Shown piece after piece: positions 52,246-62,291 of a DNA stretch of 64,000 nucleotides; positions within the stretch are counted from its first letter, which is position 1; each line of letters starts with the position of its first letter. The notes beneath the pieces were generated by a model. The model saw only the letters and a program-made list of their open reading frames with translations. It searched no databases and was not told where the DNA came from. The position numbers were made by a program, and so were the translations under genes. The DNA is from Azospirillum soli (GTDB lineage: Bacteria > Pseudomonadota > Alphaproteobacteria > Azospirillales > Azospirillaceae), in contig NZ_JAGINQ010000026.1 of NCBI RefSeq assembly GCF_017876165.1, positions 1 through 64,000 on the forward strand. Reading direction: 5' to 3'.

Positions 52246-55200
52246 ATGTCCGAAAACGCGGTCTCTTATCCTGGTTTCCCGGCGCCGATGGAGGCCGTGC
52301 GGGAGCCGGCCTATTTCGTCGCGGTCAACGGGAACGACTCTTGGTCGGGGCGCCTCGCCGTCCCCAACGCCGACGGCACCGACGGTCCCCTGGCCAGTCT
52401 GGAGCGGGCGCGCGACCTGATGCGCGCGACCTCCATCGATGTGACCTACGTGCGCGGCGGCACCTATCGTCTGGGCCGCACGCTGGAACTGACCTCGGCC
52501 GACAACGGCGTCACCTTCATTGGCTATCCGGGCGAGACGGCGGTGCTCAGCGGTGGGGAGGCGGTCACCGGCTTCCAAAATGAGGGGAACGGGATCTTCT
52601 CGGCGGCGCTCGGCCGGGCGAGCGACCTCGACCTCATCGTCGGCGGGGTGCGCCAGCGGGTGGCCCAGTCGGGCGATTGGGACCCGGCGAACCCGACGCG
52701 GTCCGGCTGGCTGGTCGCCGAGGGAGCGGGCAGCAAGACGGCGCTGAAGTTCCGGACGGGCGACATCCAGCCCGGCGACGTGACCGCCGGCACCAAGATC
52801 CAGACCTTCAACACCGACCGCCTTGCCGACAGCATCGTCGAGGTGCAAAGCGTCGATTTCACCACCAACACCATCACCTTCAAAAGCCCCGTCTGGTACC
52901 AGGTCCAGACCGGCGGCACCTACCGGCTGCTGAACAGCCCGGCGCTGCTGCGCGACGCGGGCGAGTTCGCGTGGCGGGCGTCCGACGGCCGGCTGGTCGT
53001 CAAGCCGGAGGCCCCCGCGACCTTCGAGCAGGAGGGCGTGGTGGTGCCGCGCCTCGGCACGCTGGTGCGGATGACCGGGACCAGCAACGCCACGCTGTTC
53101 GGCCTGACCTTCACCGAGACGCCGCTGAACGGCAACACGGTGGAACTGATCGGGGCGAACGGCAACCGCATCGGCGGCAACCACTTTGTCAACGCCGGCA
53201 ACGGGCTGCGGCTGTCCGGTTCGTCCGCCAACTATATCGACGGCAACGTGATGGAGCATCTGGCCGGCACGGGCATGGACCTGTCCGCCCGCTCCAACGA
53301 CAACACGGTCACCGGCAACCTCATCCGCGACGTCGGCGAGATCGCCAAGTACGTCTCCGGCATCACCGGCAACGGCATCGACCGCAACACCTTCTCGCAC
53401 AACGAGATCGACGGCAGCCCAAGCTACGGCATCTCCATCAAGGACTGGAACGCCAACAACGCCAACACCGGCAACGTCATCGAATACAACCGCATCACCC
53501 GGACCGGGCTGGAGACCGCCGACAGCGCCGCCATCGAGATGCTGGGCCGTTCCAACAACAACGCGGCGGCGGTGATCCGGGGCAACTGGATCGACGGGGT
53601 CACCGGCCTCGCCACCGGCGCCGACGGGTCCTGGGTGGTGGGCCACAAGAGCTTCGGCGTCTATCTGGACGACCAGACCAACGGGGTCACGGTCACCGAC
53701 AACTTCATCCGGGGCACCGGCTGGGCCAGCGTGTTCATCCACGGCGGCGACAACAACCGGGTCACCAACAACCTCAGCGTCATGGGCTCCAACCGCGAGG
53801 AGATGATCCGCGTGGAATGGGTGCCGAGCGCTGGGGACGCCGGCCTGCCGCGCAACAACAGCATCACCGGCAACATCGCCTACGGCGCCGTGCCGGTGGA
53901 CGATTATTGGGAGCTGTACACCGCCGGCCAGCCCACCATCACCGGCAACCTCGTCGCCAACAGCCCGGCCTACAACGGCGGCGACCTGCGCGCCGACCCG
54001 CTGTTCGTGAACGCGGCGGCGGGGGACTTCCGCCTGGGGGCCGGCTCGCCGGCCTTCGGTTTGGGCATCCATGAGCTGCCTTGGGGGCAGATGGGGCGCA
54101 ACAATTACGTCGCGCGCAACGCGCTGCCCGCTCCCCTGCCCCCGGCCACCCCCACCGACGTTTCCATCATTCCCGTTCCGACCGCCCCACCCCCTTTGCC
54201 GCCCGCTCCGGCATCCGGGGGAGGAGGAAGTTCCGGAAGTGGTTCGGGCGGCACGACCGTGGTCTCACCCCCGACACCGCGTCCGCTTCCGATGCCGGAC
54301 AATTCGATGGTCGTGGCCGCAGGCATGGCTTCCGCGGGAATGATCAACGCGGCGGCGGAACTCGGCGTGGCCGAAGCCGGCCTTGGCGCCGCCGTGGGCG
54401 CCTTCGCCGACCGGCTGGGGGCGGGCAGCGCCATCACCGTGCGCACTGTGCAGCCCAGGGGCGCGGTCGCGCTCGGCGGCGATGCGGCCACGGCCCTGCT
54501 GGTCGATGGGCGCGCCCTGCCGGCGGGCGTGCCGGTGCAGATCGATCATGCCGGTTTTGCCGCTCTGATCGGTTCCATCCAAGTCATCGGAGGCGCCGGG
54601 AACAACCATTTCGCCGGGTTCGGGGGCTCGCAAACGGTGTTCGCCGGGGTCGGCGACGACATCGCCCAAGGGGGTGACGACTTCGACATCCTGTTCGGCA
54701 ACACGGGCAACGATGCGCTGTTCGGCAACGCCGGGGCCGACCTGCTGTTTGGCGGGCGCGGCGACGATGTGCTGTTCGGCGGCCGCGACAACGACGCGCT
54801 GAGCGGCGACGACGGCTCCGACGTGGTCGCGGGCGACGCGGGCGACGACACGGTGGCCGGCGGCGGTGACAGCGACGCCCTGTCCGGCGGCGACGGCAAC
54901 GACCTCGTCTTCGGCAACGCCGGCCAGGACCTGCTGTTCGGCAACGCCGGCACCGACACCCTGTTCGGCGGCGGTGGCGACGACACCCTGTTCGGCGGGG
55001 CGGGCGACGACGCGCTGTTCGGCGACCTCGGCAACGACCGGCTGGCGGGCGACGCGGGCAACGACACGCTGACCGGCGGAGCCGGGGCCGACGTCTTCGT
55101 CTTTTCCACCGGGGGCGGCGCCGACCGCATCACCGACTTCACCGGTGCCGACGGCGACCGCATCGGCCTCACCCCCGGTCAGGCCTACAGCGTCACCGCC

Positions 55201-55305
55201 AACGGCGCCGGCGAGGCCGTCATCGTCTTTTCCGACACCCACACCGTCACCTTGGCCGGTGTCCGCAGGGAGCAGTTCTCGACCGACTGGATCATCTTCG
55301 GCTGA
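52246..55305 (+). CDS. Right-handed beta-helix protein with RTX repeats
   Basis: The 1019-residue protein begins with YFVAVNGNDSWSGRLAVPNA and VTYVRGGTYRLGRTLELTSA, the start of a pectate-lyase-type beta-helix. Asn/Gly-rich coils (NRIGGNHFVNAGNGLRLSGS, DNTVTGNLIRDVGE, NNNRVTNN-like) run to about residue 620. A Pro/Gly-rich linker leads to about ten RTX nonapeptides (788-948) and the shared C-terminal secretion block. It resembles AlgE-type epimerases or polysaccharide lyases, but I cannot place catalytic residues with confidence. A role in modifying or binding the locus's own polysaccharide is an attractive inference. Confidence 0.8.
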   Translation: MSENAVSYPGFPAPMEAVREPAYFVAVNGNDSWSGRLAVPNADGTDGPLASLERARDLMRATSIDVTYVRGGTYRLGRTLELTSADNGVTFIGYPGETAVLSGGEAVTGFQNEGNGIFSAALGRASDLDLIVGGVRQRVAQSGDWDPANPTRSGWLVAEGAGSKTALKFRTGDIQPGDVTAGTKIQTFNTDRLADSIVEVQSVDFTTNTITFKSPVWYQVQTGGTYRLLNSPALLRDAGEFAWRASDGRLVVKPEAPATFEQEGVVVPRLGTLVRMTGTSNATLFGLTFTETPLNGNTVELIGANGNRIGGNHFVNAGNGLRLSGSSANYIDGNVMEHLAGTGMDLSARSNDNTVTGNLIRDVGEIAKYVSGITGNGIDRNTFSHNEIDGSPSYGISIKDWNANNANTGNVIEYNRITRTGLETADSAAIEMLGRSNNNAAAVIRGNWIDGVTGLATGADGSWVVGHKSFGVYLDDQTNGVTVTDNFIRGTGWASVFIHGGDNNRVTNNLSVMGSNREEMIRVEWVPSAGDAGLPRNNSITGNIAYGAVPVDDYWELYTAGQPTITGNLVANSPAYNGGDLRADPLFVNAAAGDFRLGAGSPAFGLGIHELPWGQMGRNNYVARNALPAPLPPATPTDVSIIPVPTAPPPLPPAPASGGGGSSGSGSGGTTVVSPPTPRPLPMPDNSMVVAAGMASAGMINAAAELGVAEAGLGAAVGAFADRLGAGSAITVRTVQPRGAVALGGDAATALLVDGRALPAGVPVQIDHAGFAALIGSIQVIGGAGNNHFAGFGGSQTVFAGVGDDIAQGGDDFDILFGNTGNDALFGNAGADLLFGGRGDDVLFGGRDNDALSGDDGSDVVAGDAGDDTVAGGGDSDALSGGDGNDLVFGNAGQDLLFGNAGTDTLFGGGGDDTLFGGAGDDALFGDLGNDRLAGDAGNDTLTGGAGADVFVFSTGGGADRITDFTGADGDRIGLTPGQAYSVTANGAGEAVIVFSDTHTVTLAGVRREQFSTDWIIFG

Positions 55306-55476
55306 AGTCGGGCATGGCACGGACGCCGCGATAGTGCGTGACAGCCACATCCGTCTAGAGTACCACAATGCCACTTGGCCGATACGCCTGATACCCAATG
55401 AGGAAAGGGGGCATCGCGTTGGATTGCGCTCCCATGCCTTGCCTTCATACTGCCTTCACGCCCGCATGATTCGCCG

Positions 55477-56292
55477 ATGAGCCTTCTGTTCGACTCTGCC
55501 GACCGCAGCCAGACCGCGCGTGCCCGCGAAGACCTTTTCCAAGGTGTGACGAGCTGGTCGCTGTGGGGCATGCTGGGCTGGCATGACATCAAGAAGCGTT
55601 ACCGGCGTTCGGTGCTCGGGCCGTTCTGGCTGACCATCAGCATGGCTGTGCTGGTCGCCTGCCTGGGCTTCATCTACGGGTCCCTGTTCCGCTTCCCGCT
55701 TGCCGACTATCTGCCCTTCCTCGCCCTGGGGCTGGCCATCTGGAACTTCGTCGCCGCCATCCTGACCGAAGGCTGCCAAAGTTTTCTGGAGTTCGAGAGC
55801 CTCATAAAGCATGTGCGCATGCCGCTGTCGGTCCATGTGCTGCGCGTCATCTGGCGCAACCTGATCATTCTCGGCCACAACGCCGTGATCTTCATCGTCA
55901 TGGCGCTGTGGCTCGGTCTGTGGCCGGGGATGAGCGGGCTTCTGTTTCTGCCGGGTCTGTTCCTTCTGCTGGTCAACGCCATGTGGATCGCCTTGGCGCT
56001 GGGCATCGCCTGCGCGCGTTTCCGCGACGTTCAGCCGATTGCCGCCAGCGTGGTCCAGCTGCTGTTCTTCGTCACGCCGGTCATGTGGAAGCCGGAATTG
56101 ATGGGCGAGCGTCAATGGATGATCGCGCTCAATCCGATCTACTATCTGATCGAAGTCGTCCGTGGCCCGCTGCTGGGGGAGGCGTTGGCGCCTTCCGTCT
56201 GGGCGACGGCCGTGCTGATCACGGTTCTGGGCTGGTCGGCCACCTTCGCCATCTATGTCCGGTTCCGCAAACGCATCGCTTATTGGCTGTAG
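55477..56292 (+). CDS. wzm2: ABC-2 type polysaccharide export permease (second system)
   Basis: The 271-residue protein has the KpsM/Wzm pattern: WHDIKKRYRRSVLGPFWLTI before the first helix, LADYLPFLALGLAIWNFVAA, FRDVQPIAASVVQLLFFVTP and ALNPIYYLIEVVRGPLLGEA. Six helices are predicted. It is immediately followed by its ATPase gene (5 bases), so they form one export unit. It differs from the permease at 47.6 kb in sequence, which suggests a different exported glycan. The symbol is only a label. Confidence 0.87.
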   Translation: MSLLFDSADRSQTARAREDLFQGVTSWSLWGMLGWHDIKKRYRRSVLGPFWLTISMAVLVACLGFIYGSLFRFPLADYLPFLALGLAIWNFVAAILTEGCQSFLEFESLIKHVRMPLSVHVLRVIWRNLIILGHNAVIFIVMALWLGLWPGMSGLLFLPGLFLLLVNAMWIALALGIACARFRDVQPIAASVVQLLFFVTPVMWKPELMGERQWMIALNPIYYLIEVVRGPLLGEALAPSVWATAVLITVLGWSATFAIYVRFRKRIAYWL

Positions 56293-56296
56293 ACCC

Positions 56297-57100
56297 GTGG
56301 CTAAGATTCACCTCGATCAGGTCTCCGTCGAATTCGTCATCTATCAGGGCAGCGGACGCTCCCTGAAGAAGACCCTGCTTCACTCTTCGACCAGCGGGAT
56401 CATCCGGCACGACGCGCAGCACCGCATCCAGGTGAACGCGCTCAACAAGGTGTCCTTGCATCTGGATCATGGCGACCGGCTGGGGCTGATCGGCGGCAAC
56501 GGCGCGGGCAAGACGACGCTGCTGCGAACCTTGGCCGGGGTGTATGAGCCGACCACCGGACGGGTCCGGGTCGAAGGGCAGGTGACGCCTCTGTTCGACC
56601 TGTCGATCGGCTTCGATGGAGATGCGTCCGGCTACGACAACATCCGCATGCGGGCGGCCTATCTCGGCGTCTCGAACGAAGAGATCGAGAGCAAGATGGA
56701 CGACATCGCCGCCTTCACCGAACTGGGCGGCCATCTGGATCTGCCGGTGCGGACCTATTCGGCGGGCATGATGCTTCGTCTGGCCTTCGGCGCGGCCACG
56801 GCCATCGACGCGGAAATTCTGCTGATGGACGAATGGATCGCGGTGAGCGACGCGCAATTCCTGGAAAAGGCCGAACGCCGGGCCGAGGAGTTCGTCAGCC
56901 GCGCCAGCATCCTGGTGGTCGCCTCGCACGTCGAAAGCGTGCTGCGCCGCCTGTGCAACAAGCTGCTGTGGCTTGAGAACGGGCGCGTCGTCACGATCGG
57001 CCCGGTGGACGAGGTGCTGAACCTCTACCACAAGCGCATGGGCAGCAACGCCAACGCTTTGAGCCGCAGCCTGGAGCCTTCCGACCGGCAGGCCATGTAA
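56297..57100 (+). CDS. wzt2: Polysaccharide export ATPase (second system)
   Basis: The 267-residue ATPase starts at GTG 56297 (VAKIHLDQVSVEFVIY) and has Walker A GGNGAGKTT, LFDLSIGFDGDASGYDNIRM, signature TYSAGMMLRLAFG and Walker B EILLMDEWIAVSD. In contrast to the ATPase at 39.8 kb, it has no C-terminal carbohydrate-binding domain, so it is of the shorter KpsT-like or teichoic-type class. It should power the permease directly upstream. The next gene, a glycosyltransferase, follows 50 bases later. Confidence 0.87.
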   Translation: MAKIHLDQVSVEFVIYQGSGRSLKKTLLHSSTSGIIRHDAQHRIQVNALNKVSLHLDHGDRLGLIGGNGAGKTTLLRTLAGVYEPTTGRVRVEGQVTPLFDLSIGFDGDASGYDNIRMRAAYLGVSNEEIESKMDDIAAFTELGGHLDLPVRTYSAGMMLRLAFGAATAIDAEILLMDEWIAVSDAQFLEKAERRAEEFVSRASILVVASHVESVLRRLCNKLLWLENGRVVTIGPVDEVLNLYHKRMGSNANALSRSLEPSDRQAM

Positions 57101-57150
57101 CGTTCTGGGTAACGTTCTGGCGCCACCCCGCAAAGCCCCTAAGAAGGCGC

Positions 57151-58614
57151 ATGTTGAACAGCGACGCAACCCTTACGCCGGCCGGGGTGAGCACGACAGG
57201 GCGTTCCAGTTCCTTGTCCGATCTGCGCCTGGATGGGACCGTGCCCACGCACGTGGATTCCCGCCAGGATTTCACATGGCTCTTTTCCGGTTGGGCCTAC
57301 CGGCCCAGCGCCGGTCTCAACGGGGCCGTTCTGTCGGTCGGCCAAGCCGCCTTCACCGCGCACGCCCCGCTCGTTCGCCTTGACGCCGAGGCCGCGCTGA
57401 CGGAACGCGGCGCGGCACCGGGAATTCCCGCCTGCGGTTTCGCTGGCCTCGCTTCTCTGCCCGCCGGTTTCTCTGGACAGGATCTAGAGATCTCTCTGCG
57501 GCTTGACTGGGACGATGGCGAACGGGAGGTTCGGCCGCTCGGTACCTTTGGAACGGTGCGGGAAGAGGCGCCGGAGCGGACCCCAGCCAACCGTCTGGTG
57601 GCGGTCTGTATGGCCACCTACAATCCCGATCCCGAACTGTTCCAGGCGCAGGTCGCCTCGCTCGTCGCCCAGACGCATCGAAACTGGATCTGCCTGATCC
57701 AGGACGACGGCTCGTCCGAGGAGCGGTGGCGGGAGATCGTCGCCGCAACCGCCGGGGACGCCCGTTTCCAGCTCGACCGGAATCCCACCAATCTGGGCTT
57801 TTACCGGAACTTTGAGCGCAGCTTGTCCCGCGTCCCCGCCGACGCCGCCTTCGTCGCCTTTTCCGACCAGGACGACGCCTGGTATCCGGACAAGCTGAGG
57901 CGCCTGATCGAACCGCTGGAGGCCGGCGCGGTCCTGGCCTTCTCCGACATGCGCGTCGTGGACCGCCGGGGCGGCGTGCTGTCCGAGGTCTTCTGGCCGG
58001 GGCGGCAGGGGCGCCACGACCAGGCCGGGGCCTTGCTGATGGCCAACGTCGTGACCGGCTGCGCCTGCCTGTTCCGCGCCGAACTGCTGAACCGGGCGCT
58101 GCCCTTCCCGCAGGTCAAGCGGTACGCCTACCACGACCATTGGATCGCCTGCTGCGCCGCCGGGGCGGGGCCGGTTGTTTATGTGCCGGAGCCGCTGAGC
58201 GATTATGTCCAGCATGGCGGCAACACGCTGGGGTATCGGCGTGCCGGCATCCGGTTGGTCGCCAAGGCGGCGGCGGCGCTCGTCCTGTCGCCGCTGGTTG
58301 CCGCCGCCGCCTGCGTTCACGGGGTTCGCCGCCGCTGGGCCGGCGTCTTCCGCCTGCTGGTCGATTCCGCGCGCCAGGAATATCTGGTGCGCGTGGCGTT
58401 CGCCGAAGCCCTGCGCCGGCGGGGGCTTCTGCCCGATGGCGCGGACGCCTTTCCGCTCGGCCGGGGAGAAAAGCGTTTCCTCGTCCGGGCCGGGCTGATC
58501 CCTGGACGGCGCGGCATTGCCTATCGTGTCACAGCGCTGCGCCTGCTGGCCGGGCTGGCGGTCGAGCGGTTCATGATCCGTCTCACCCGCCGGACGACGT
58601 CCGGGTCCCGTTAG
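57151..58614 (+). CDS. Family 2 glycosyltransferase with N-terminal extension
   Basis: The 487-residue protein has about 150 N-terminal residues of beta-rich sequence with no recognised family. A GT-A domain follows (LVAVCMATYNPDPELFQAQV, QDDGSSEERWREIVA, FVAFSDQDDAWYPDKLRRLI with its D-x-D, then YHDHWIACCAAGAGPVVYVP). One hydrophobic helix (AAAALVLSPLVAAAACVHGV) near residue 370 may attach it to the membrane. It resembles rhamnosyltransferases of the family, but donor and acceptor are unknown. AAGG precedes the ATG. Confidence 0.78.
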   Translation: MLNSDATLTPAGVSTTGRSSSLSDLRLDGTVPTHVDSRQDFTWLFSGWAYRPSAGLNGAVLSVGQAAFTAHAPLVRLDAEAALTERGAAPGIPACGFAGLASLPAGFSGQDLEISLRLDWDDGEREVRPLGTFGTVREEAPERTPANRLVAVCMATYNPDPELFQAQVASLVAQTHRNWICLIQDDGSSEERWREIVAATAGDARFQLDRNPTNLGFYRNFERSLSRVPADAAFVAFSDQDDAWYPDKLRRLIEPLEAGAVLAFSDMRVVDRRGGVLSEVFWPGRQGRHDQAGALLMANVVTGCACLFRAELLNRALPFPQVKRYAYHDHWIACCAAGAGPVVYVPEPLSDYVQHGGNTLGYRRAGIRLVAKAAAALVLSPLVAAAACVHGVRRRWAGVFRLLVDSARQEYLVRVAFAEALRRRGLLPDGADAFPLGRGEKRFLVRAGLIPGRRGIAYRVTALRLLAGLAVERFMIRLTRRTTSGSR

Positions 58615-58687
58615 GAAGAGTTTGCCAATCCCGCTCGGCCGGCAATCCCGCTCGGCCAGATCCGCGAGCGCCTATGGGGCAGTGTCC

Positions 58688-59788
58688 ATGCGTGTTCTCC
58701 TGTTGTCTCGCTATGGCCAGCTCGGCCCGAGCAGCCGCTTGCGGCATTACCAGTTCCTGCCGGCACTGGCGGCGGGGGGGATCGAGGTGGATGTCACCCC
58801 CTTGCTGCCCGACCGCTATCTGTCGATGCTCTACGGCGGTGGTGGCCGGTCGCCGGGGCTGGTCGCCCAGGCCTATCTGACCCGCTTGCGCGCCCTGCTG
58901 CCGGTCCGCCGCTACGATCTGGTCTGGATCGAGAAGGAGATCCTGCCGTGGCTGCCCTATCCGCTTGAACGGCTGCTGCTGGGCGGCGTCCCCTACGCCG
59001 TCGATTTCGACGATGCGTGGTTCCACAAATACGACCGTCACCGGTCCGGCGCGGTTCGCGCCCTGCTCGGCGACAAGCTCGACCGGCTGATGAGCCGCGC
59101 GGCGCTGGTCACCGTGGGCAACGACTATCTGGGCAACCGCGCGCGCGCCGCCGGCGCCCGCCGGATCCTGACCCTGCCGACCGTGGTCGATCTGGACCGC
59201 TATCCCCTGCACAAGCCCGCAACTGGGAAGGAGCGGGTGACGATCGGCTGGATCGGTTCGCCCAGCACGTCGCCCTACCTCGACCTCGTCCGGGCGCCGC
59301 TGGAGGCGATGGTCGCGGAAGGAAGCGCCGAACTGGTGCTGATCGGCGCGGGGAAGAAGGCGCTGTCCGGCCTGCCGGTCCGGCGGCTGGACTGGACCGA
59401 AGCCAGCGAGGTGTCCAACATCCTGAGCTTCGACATCGGCATCATGCCGCTGGCCGACACGCCGTGGGAACGCGGGAAGTGCGGCTACAAGCTGATCCAG
59501 TACATGGCCTGCGGCCGCCCCGTGGTGGCGAGCCCGGTCGGCGTCAACACCAGCATCGTGGAGCATGGCGTGAACGGCTTCCTCGCCGACACGGAGGCGG
59601 AGTGGCGCGAGGCCCTTGGCCGTCTCTGCGCGGATCCTGGCCTGCGGGAGGCCGCCGGGGCGGCGGGGCGGGCCAGGGTGGAGCAACGCTACTGCGTGGA
59701 CCGGATCGTTCCGCAGCTGATCGACGGGTTGCGCGCCGCCGCCGGGGGGCCTGGACGCCCATGCGTCCGAAGCTCGGCCGGCACATGA
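58688..59788 (+). CDS. Family 4 glycosyltransferase
   Basis: The 366-residue enzyme begins MRVLLLSRYGQLGPSSRLRH, has the C-terminal domain start VTIGWIGSPSTSPYLDLVRA and the donor-binding GKCGYKLIQYMACGRPVVAS block. The last 15 or so residues (GPGRPCVRSSAGT) are read from the beginning of repeat copy D, so the insertion seems to have replaced the original C-terminus. It is in a run of genes after the second Wzm/Wzt pair and likely assembles that glycan. The start at 58688 is favoured because the fold begins there. Confidence 0.8.
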   Translation: MRVLLLSRYGQLGPSSRLRHYQFLPALAAGGIEVDVTPLLPDRYLSMLYGGGGRSPGLVAQAYLTRLRALLPVRRYDLVWIEKEILPWLPYPLERLLLGGVPYAVDFDDAWFHKYDRHRSGAVRALLGDKLDRLMSRAALVTVGNDYLGNRARAAGARRILTLPTVVDLDRYPLHKPATGKERVTIGWIGSPSTSPYLDLVRAPLEAMVAEGSAELVLIGAGKKALSGLPVRRLDWTEASEVSNILSFDIGIMPLADTPWERGKCGYKLIQYMACGRPVVASPVGVNTSIVEHGVNGFLADTEAEWREALGRLCADPGLREAAGAAGRARVEQRYCVDRIVPQLIDGLRAAAGGPGRPCVRSSAGT

Positions 59789-59824
59789 GGCCATGTGAAT
59801 CTAAAGCGAACGCAAGTTCGCTTT
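59739..59824. repeat. Hairpin-ended composite repeat, copy D (truncated)
   Basis: GACGCCCATGCGTCCGAAGC, CGGCCGGCACATGAGGCCAT and the dyad AAAGCGAAC-GCAA-GTTCGCTTT (59803-59824) match the outer half of copy A. The AAGCGGAT dyad is absent. It overlaps the 3' end of the glycosyltransferase gene that stops at 59788. Confidence 0.75.
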
Positions 59825-59907
59825 ATGGCGCAAAAAGCGCAAGAGCCCGCCGGCTCTCTCCAGTATAAGAACCCCACTTCTTTCCTTCTGCCGCGAGATC
59901 TTCGACG

Positions 59908-61209
<1,302 letters not shown>

Positions 61210-61222
61210 CGGTGCAACCGCC

Positions 61223-61975
61223 ATGACCACCCCGCTCTCCTTCTCGGTCGTCGTTCCGGCCTACAACGTGGCCGGCACCATCGCCAAGACCCTGACCAGC
61301 ATCCGCGAGGCCGTCGCCTACGCACGGGAAAGGAGCGTGCCGGTCGCGTGCGACGTGATCGTCGTGGACGACTGCTCTACCGACGACAGCGCGGCGGTGG
61401 CCCTTGCGCATGACAGTCCGGACTGTCCGGTCCGCGTGATCCATCACCGGAAAAACCAGGGGGCCGGCTGTGCCCGCAACACCGGGGCGGAACAGGCTGC
61501 CGGCACGATCCTTTGTTTCCTCGATGCCGATGACCTCTATCTGCCGTCCCATCTCGCGGTGTGCGCCAAGGCGTTCGAACAGCGGCCGGCCATCGACTTC
61601 GTCTGCACCCGCTTCACGACCAGCCGACCGATCGATCCAAGTTGGATCCCGGCGATTTCCGCCGCCGCCATCGGTCCCTTCGCCATTCGGCGCGAGGCCC
61701 ATGCCCGCATCGGCGGTTTCCCGCCCTTGCGCAATTTTGAGGACGTCTTCTACCGCCGCTTGGCAGACAAGGTCCTGGCCGGCTGGTACATCGGCAACGA
61801 GACGGCCGTCTATGTCTGGCGGCCGGGAAACTCGTTCGACCGGCAGTTGGCCAAGTTTCAGAAGCCTTGCTCGACCGCCGTTCTGGGAGAGGAGGACCTG
61901 CCGCCGGAAGCGGTGATGCGGGACTTCAACCGTCGGCTCGCCAGCCTTTCGGCCGGGATCCGCAACGGCAATTGA
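61223..61975 (+). CDS. Family 2 glycosyltransferase
   Basis: The 250-residue enzyme has SVVVPAYNVAGTIAKTLTSI, DVIVVDDCSTDDSAAVALAH, NQGAGCARNTGAEQAAGTIL and FLDADDLYLPSHLAVCAKAF, the complete GT2 set with D-x-D. It is shorter than average because the C-terminal domain is reduced. It starts 13 bases after the dehydrogenase gene and probably shares its transcript. Confidence 0.85.
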   Translation: MTTPLSFSVVVPAYNVAGTIAKTLTSIREAVAYARERSVPVACDVIVVDDCSTDDSAAVALAHDSPDCPVRVIHHRKNQGAGCARNTGAEQAAGTILCFLDADDLYLPSHLAVCAKAFEQRPAIDFVCTRFTTSRPIDPSWIPAISAAAIGPFAIRREAHARIGGFPPLRNFEDVFYRRLADKVLAGWYIGNETAVYVWRPGNSFDRQLAKFQKPCSTAVLGEEDLPPEAVMRDFNRRLASLSAGIRNGN

Positions 61976-62291
61976 GCCCAGGTGACCGGGATGTCCGGGC
62001 GCACGGAGATCGGAGCAGCGCATGAAAAGCATCGGTGATATACGCAAAGCACAGCAGTGAATGATGCGCTTACTGAACAGATAGACGCTTCCTTGTCACC
62101 CATTGGGCCTTCGACAGAGCATAAGCCTGTCATATTATACAGGTCTGTCGTTAAAGAAGGTGTCCCTCCCCATCCGCCCTGCCGCCTTCGGATGTCTGGA
62201 AAAAGGTGCATTACAATGTTTTAATTTGCCTGGTAGGACTGTGGGATAGCCTATACTCGAATTCCAGCATTAGCTTGGGAGCGTTACGCCA
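61976..62291. promoter_or_regulatory. Spacer before the type I secretion gene
   Basis: This 316-base stretch has no gene. It contains an inverted repeat CCTGT-N8-ACAGG (62126-62143) over an A/T-rich CATATTAT and, further on, CTATACTCG (62251-62259), which could be a -10 element for the secretion gene. The evidence is weak. Confidence 0.3.
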
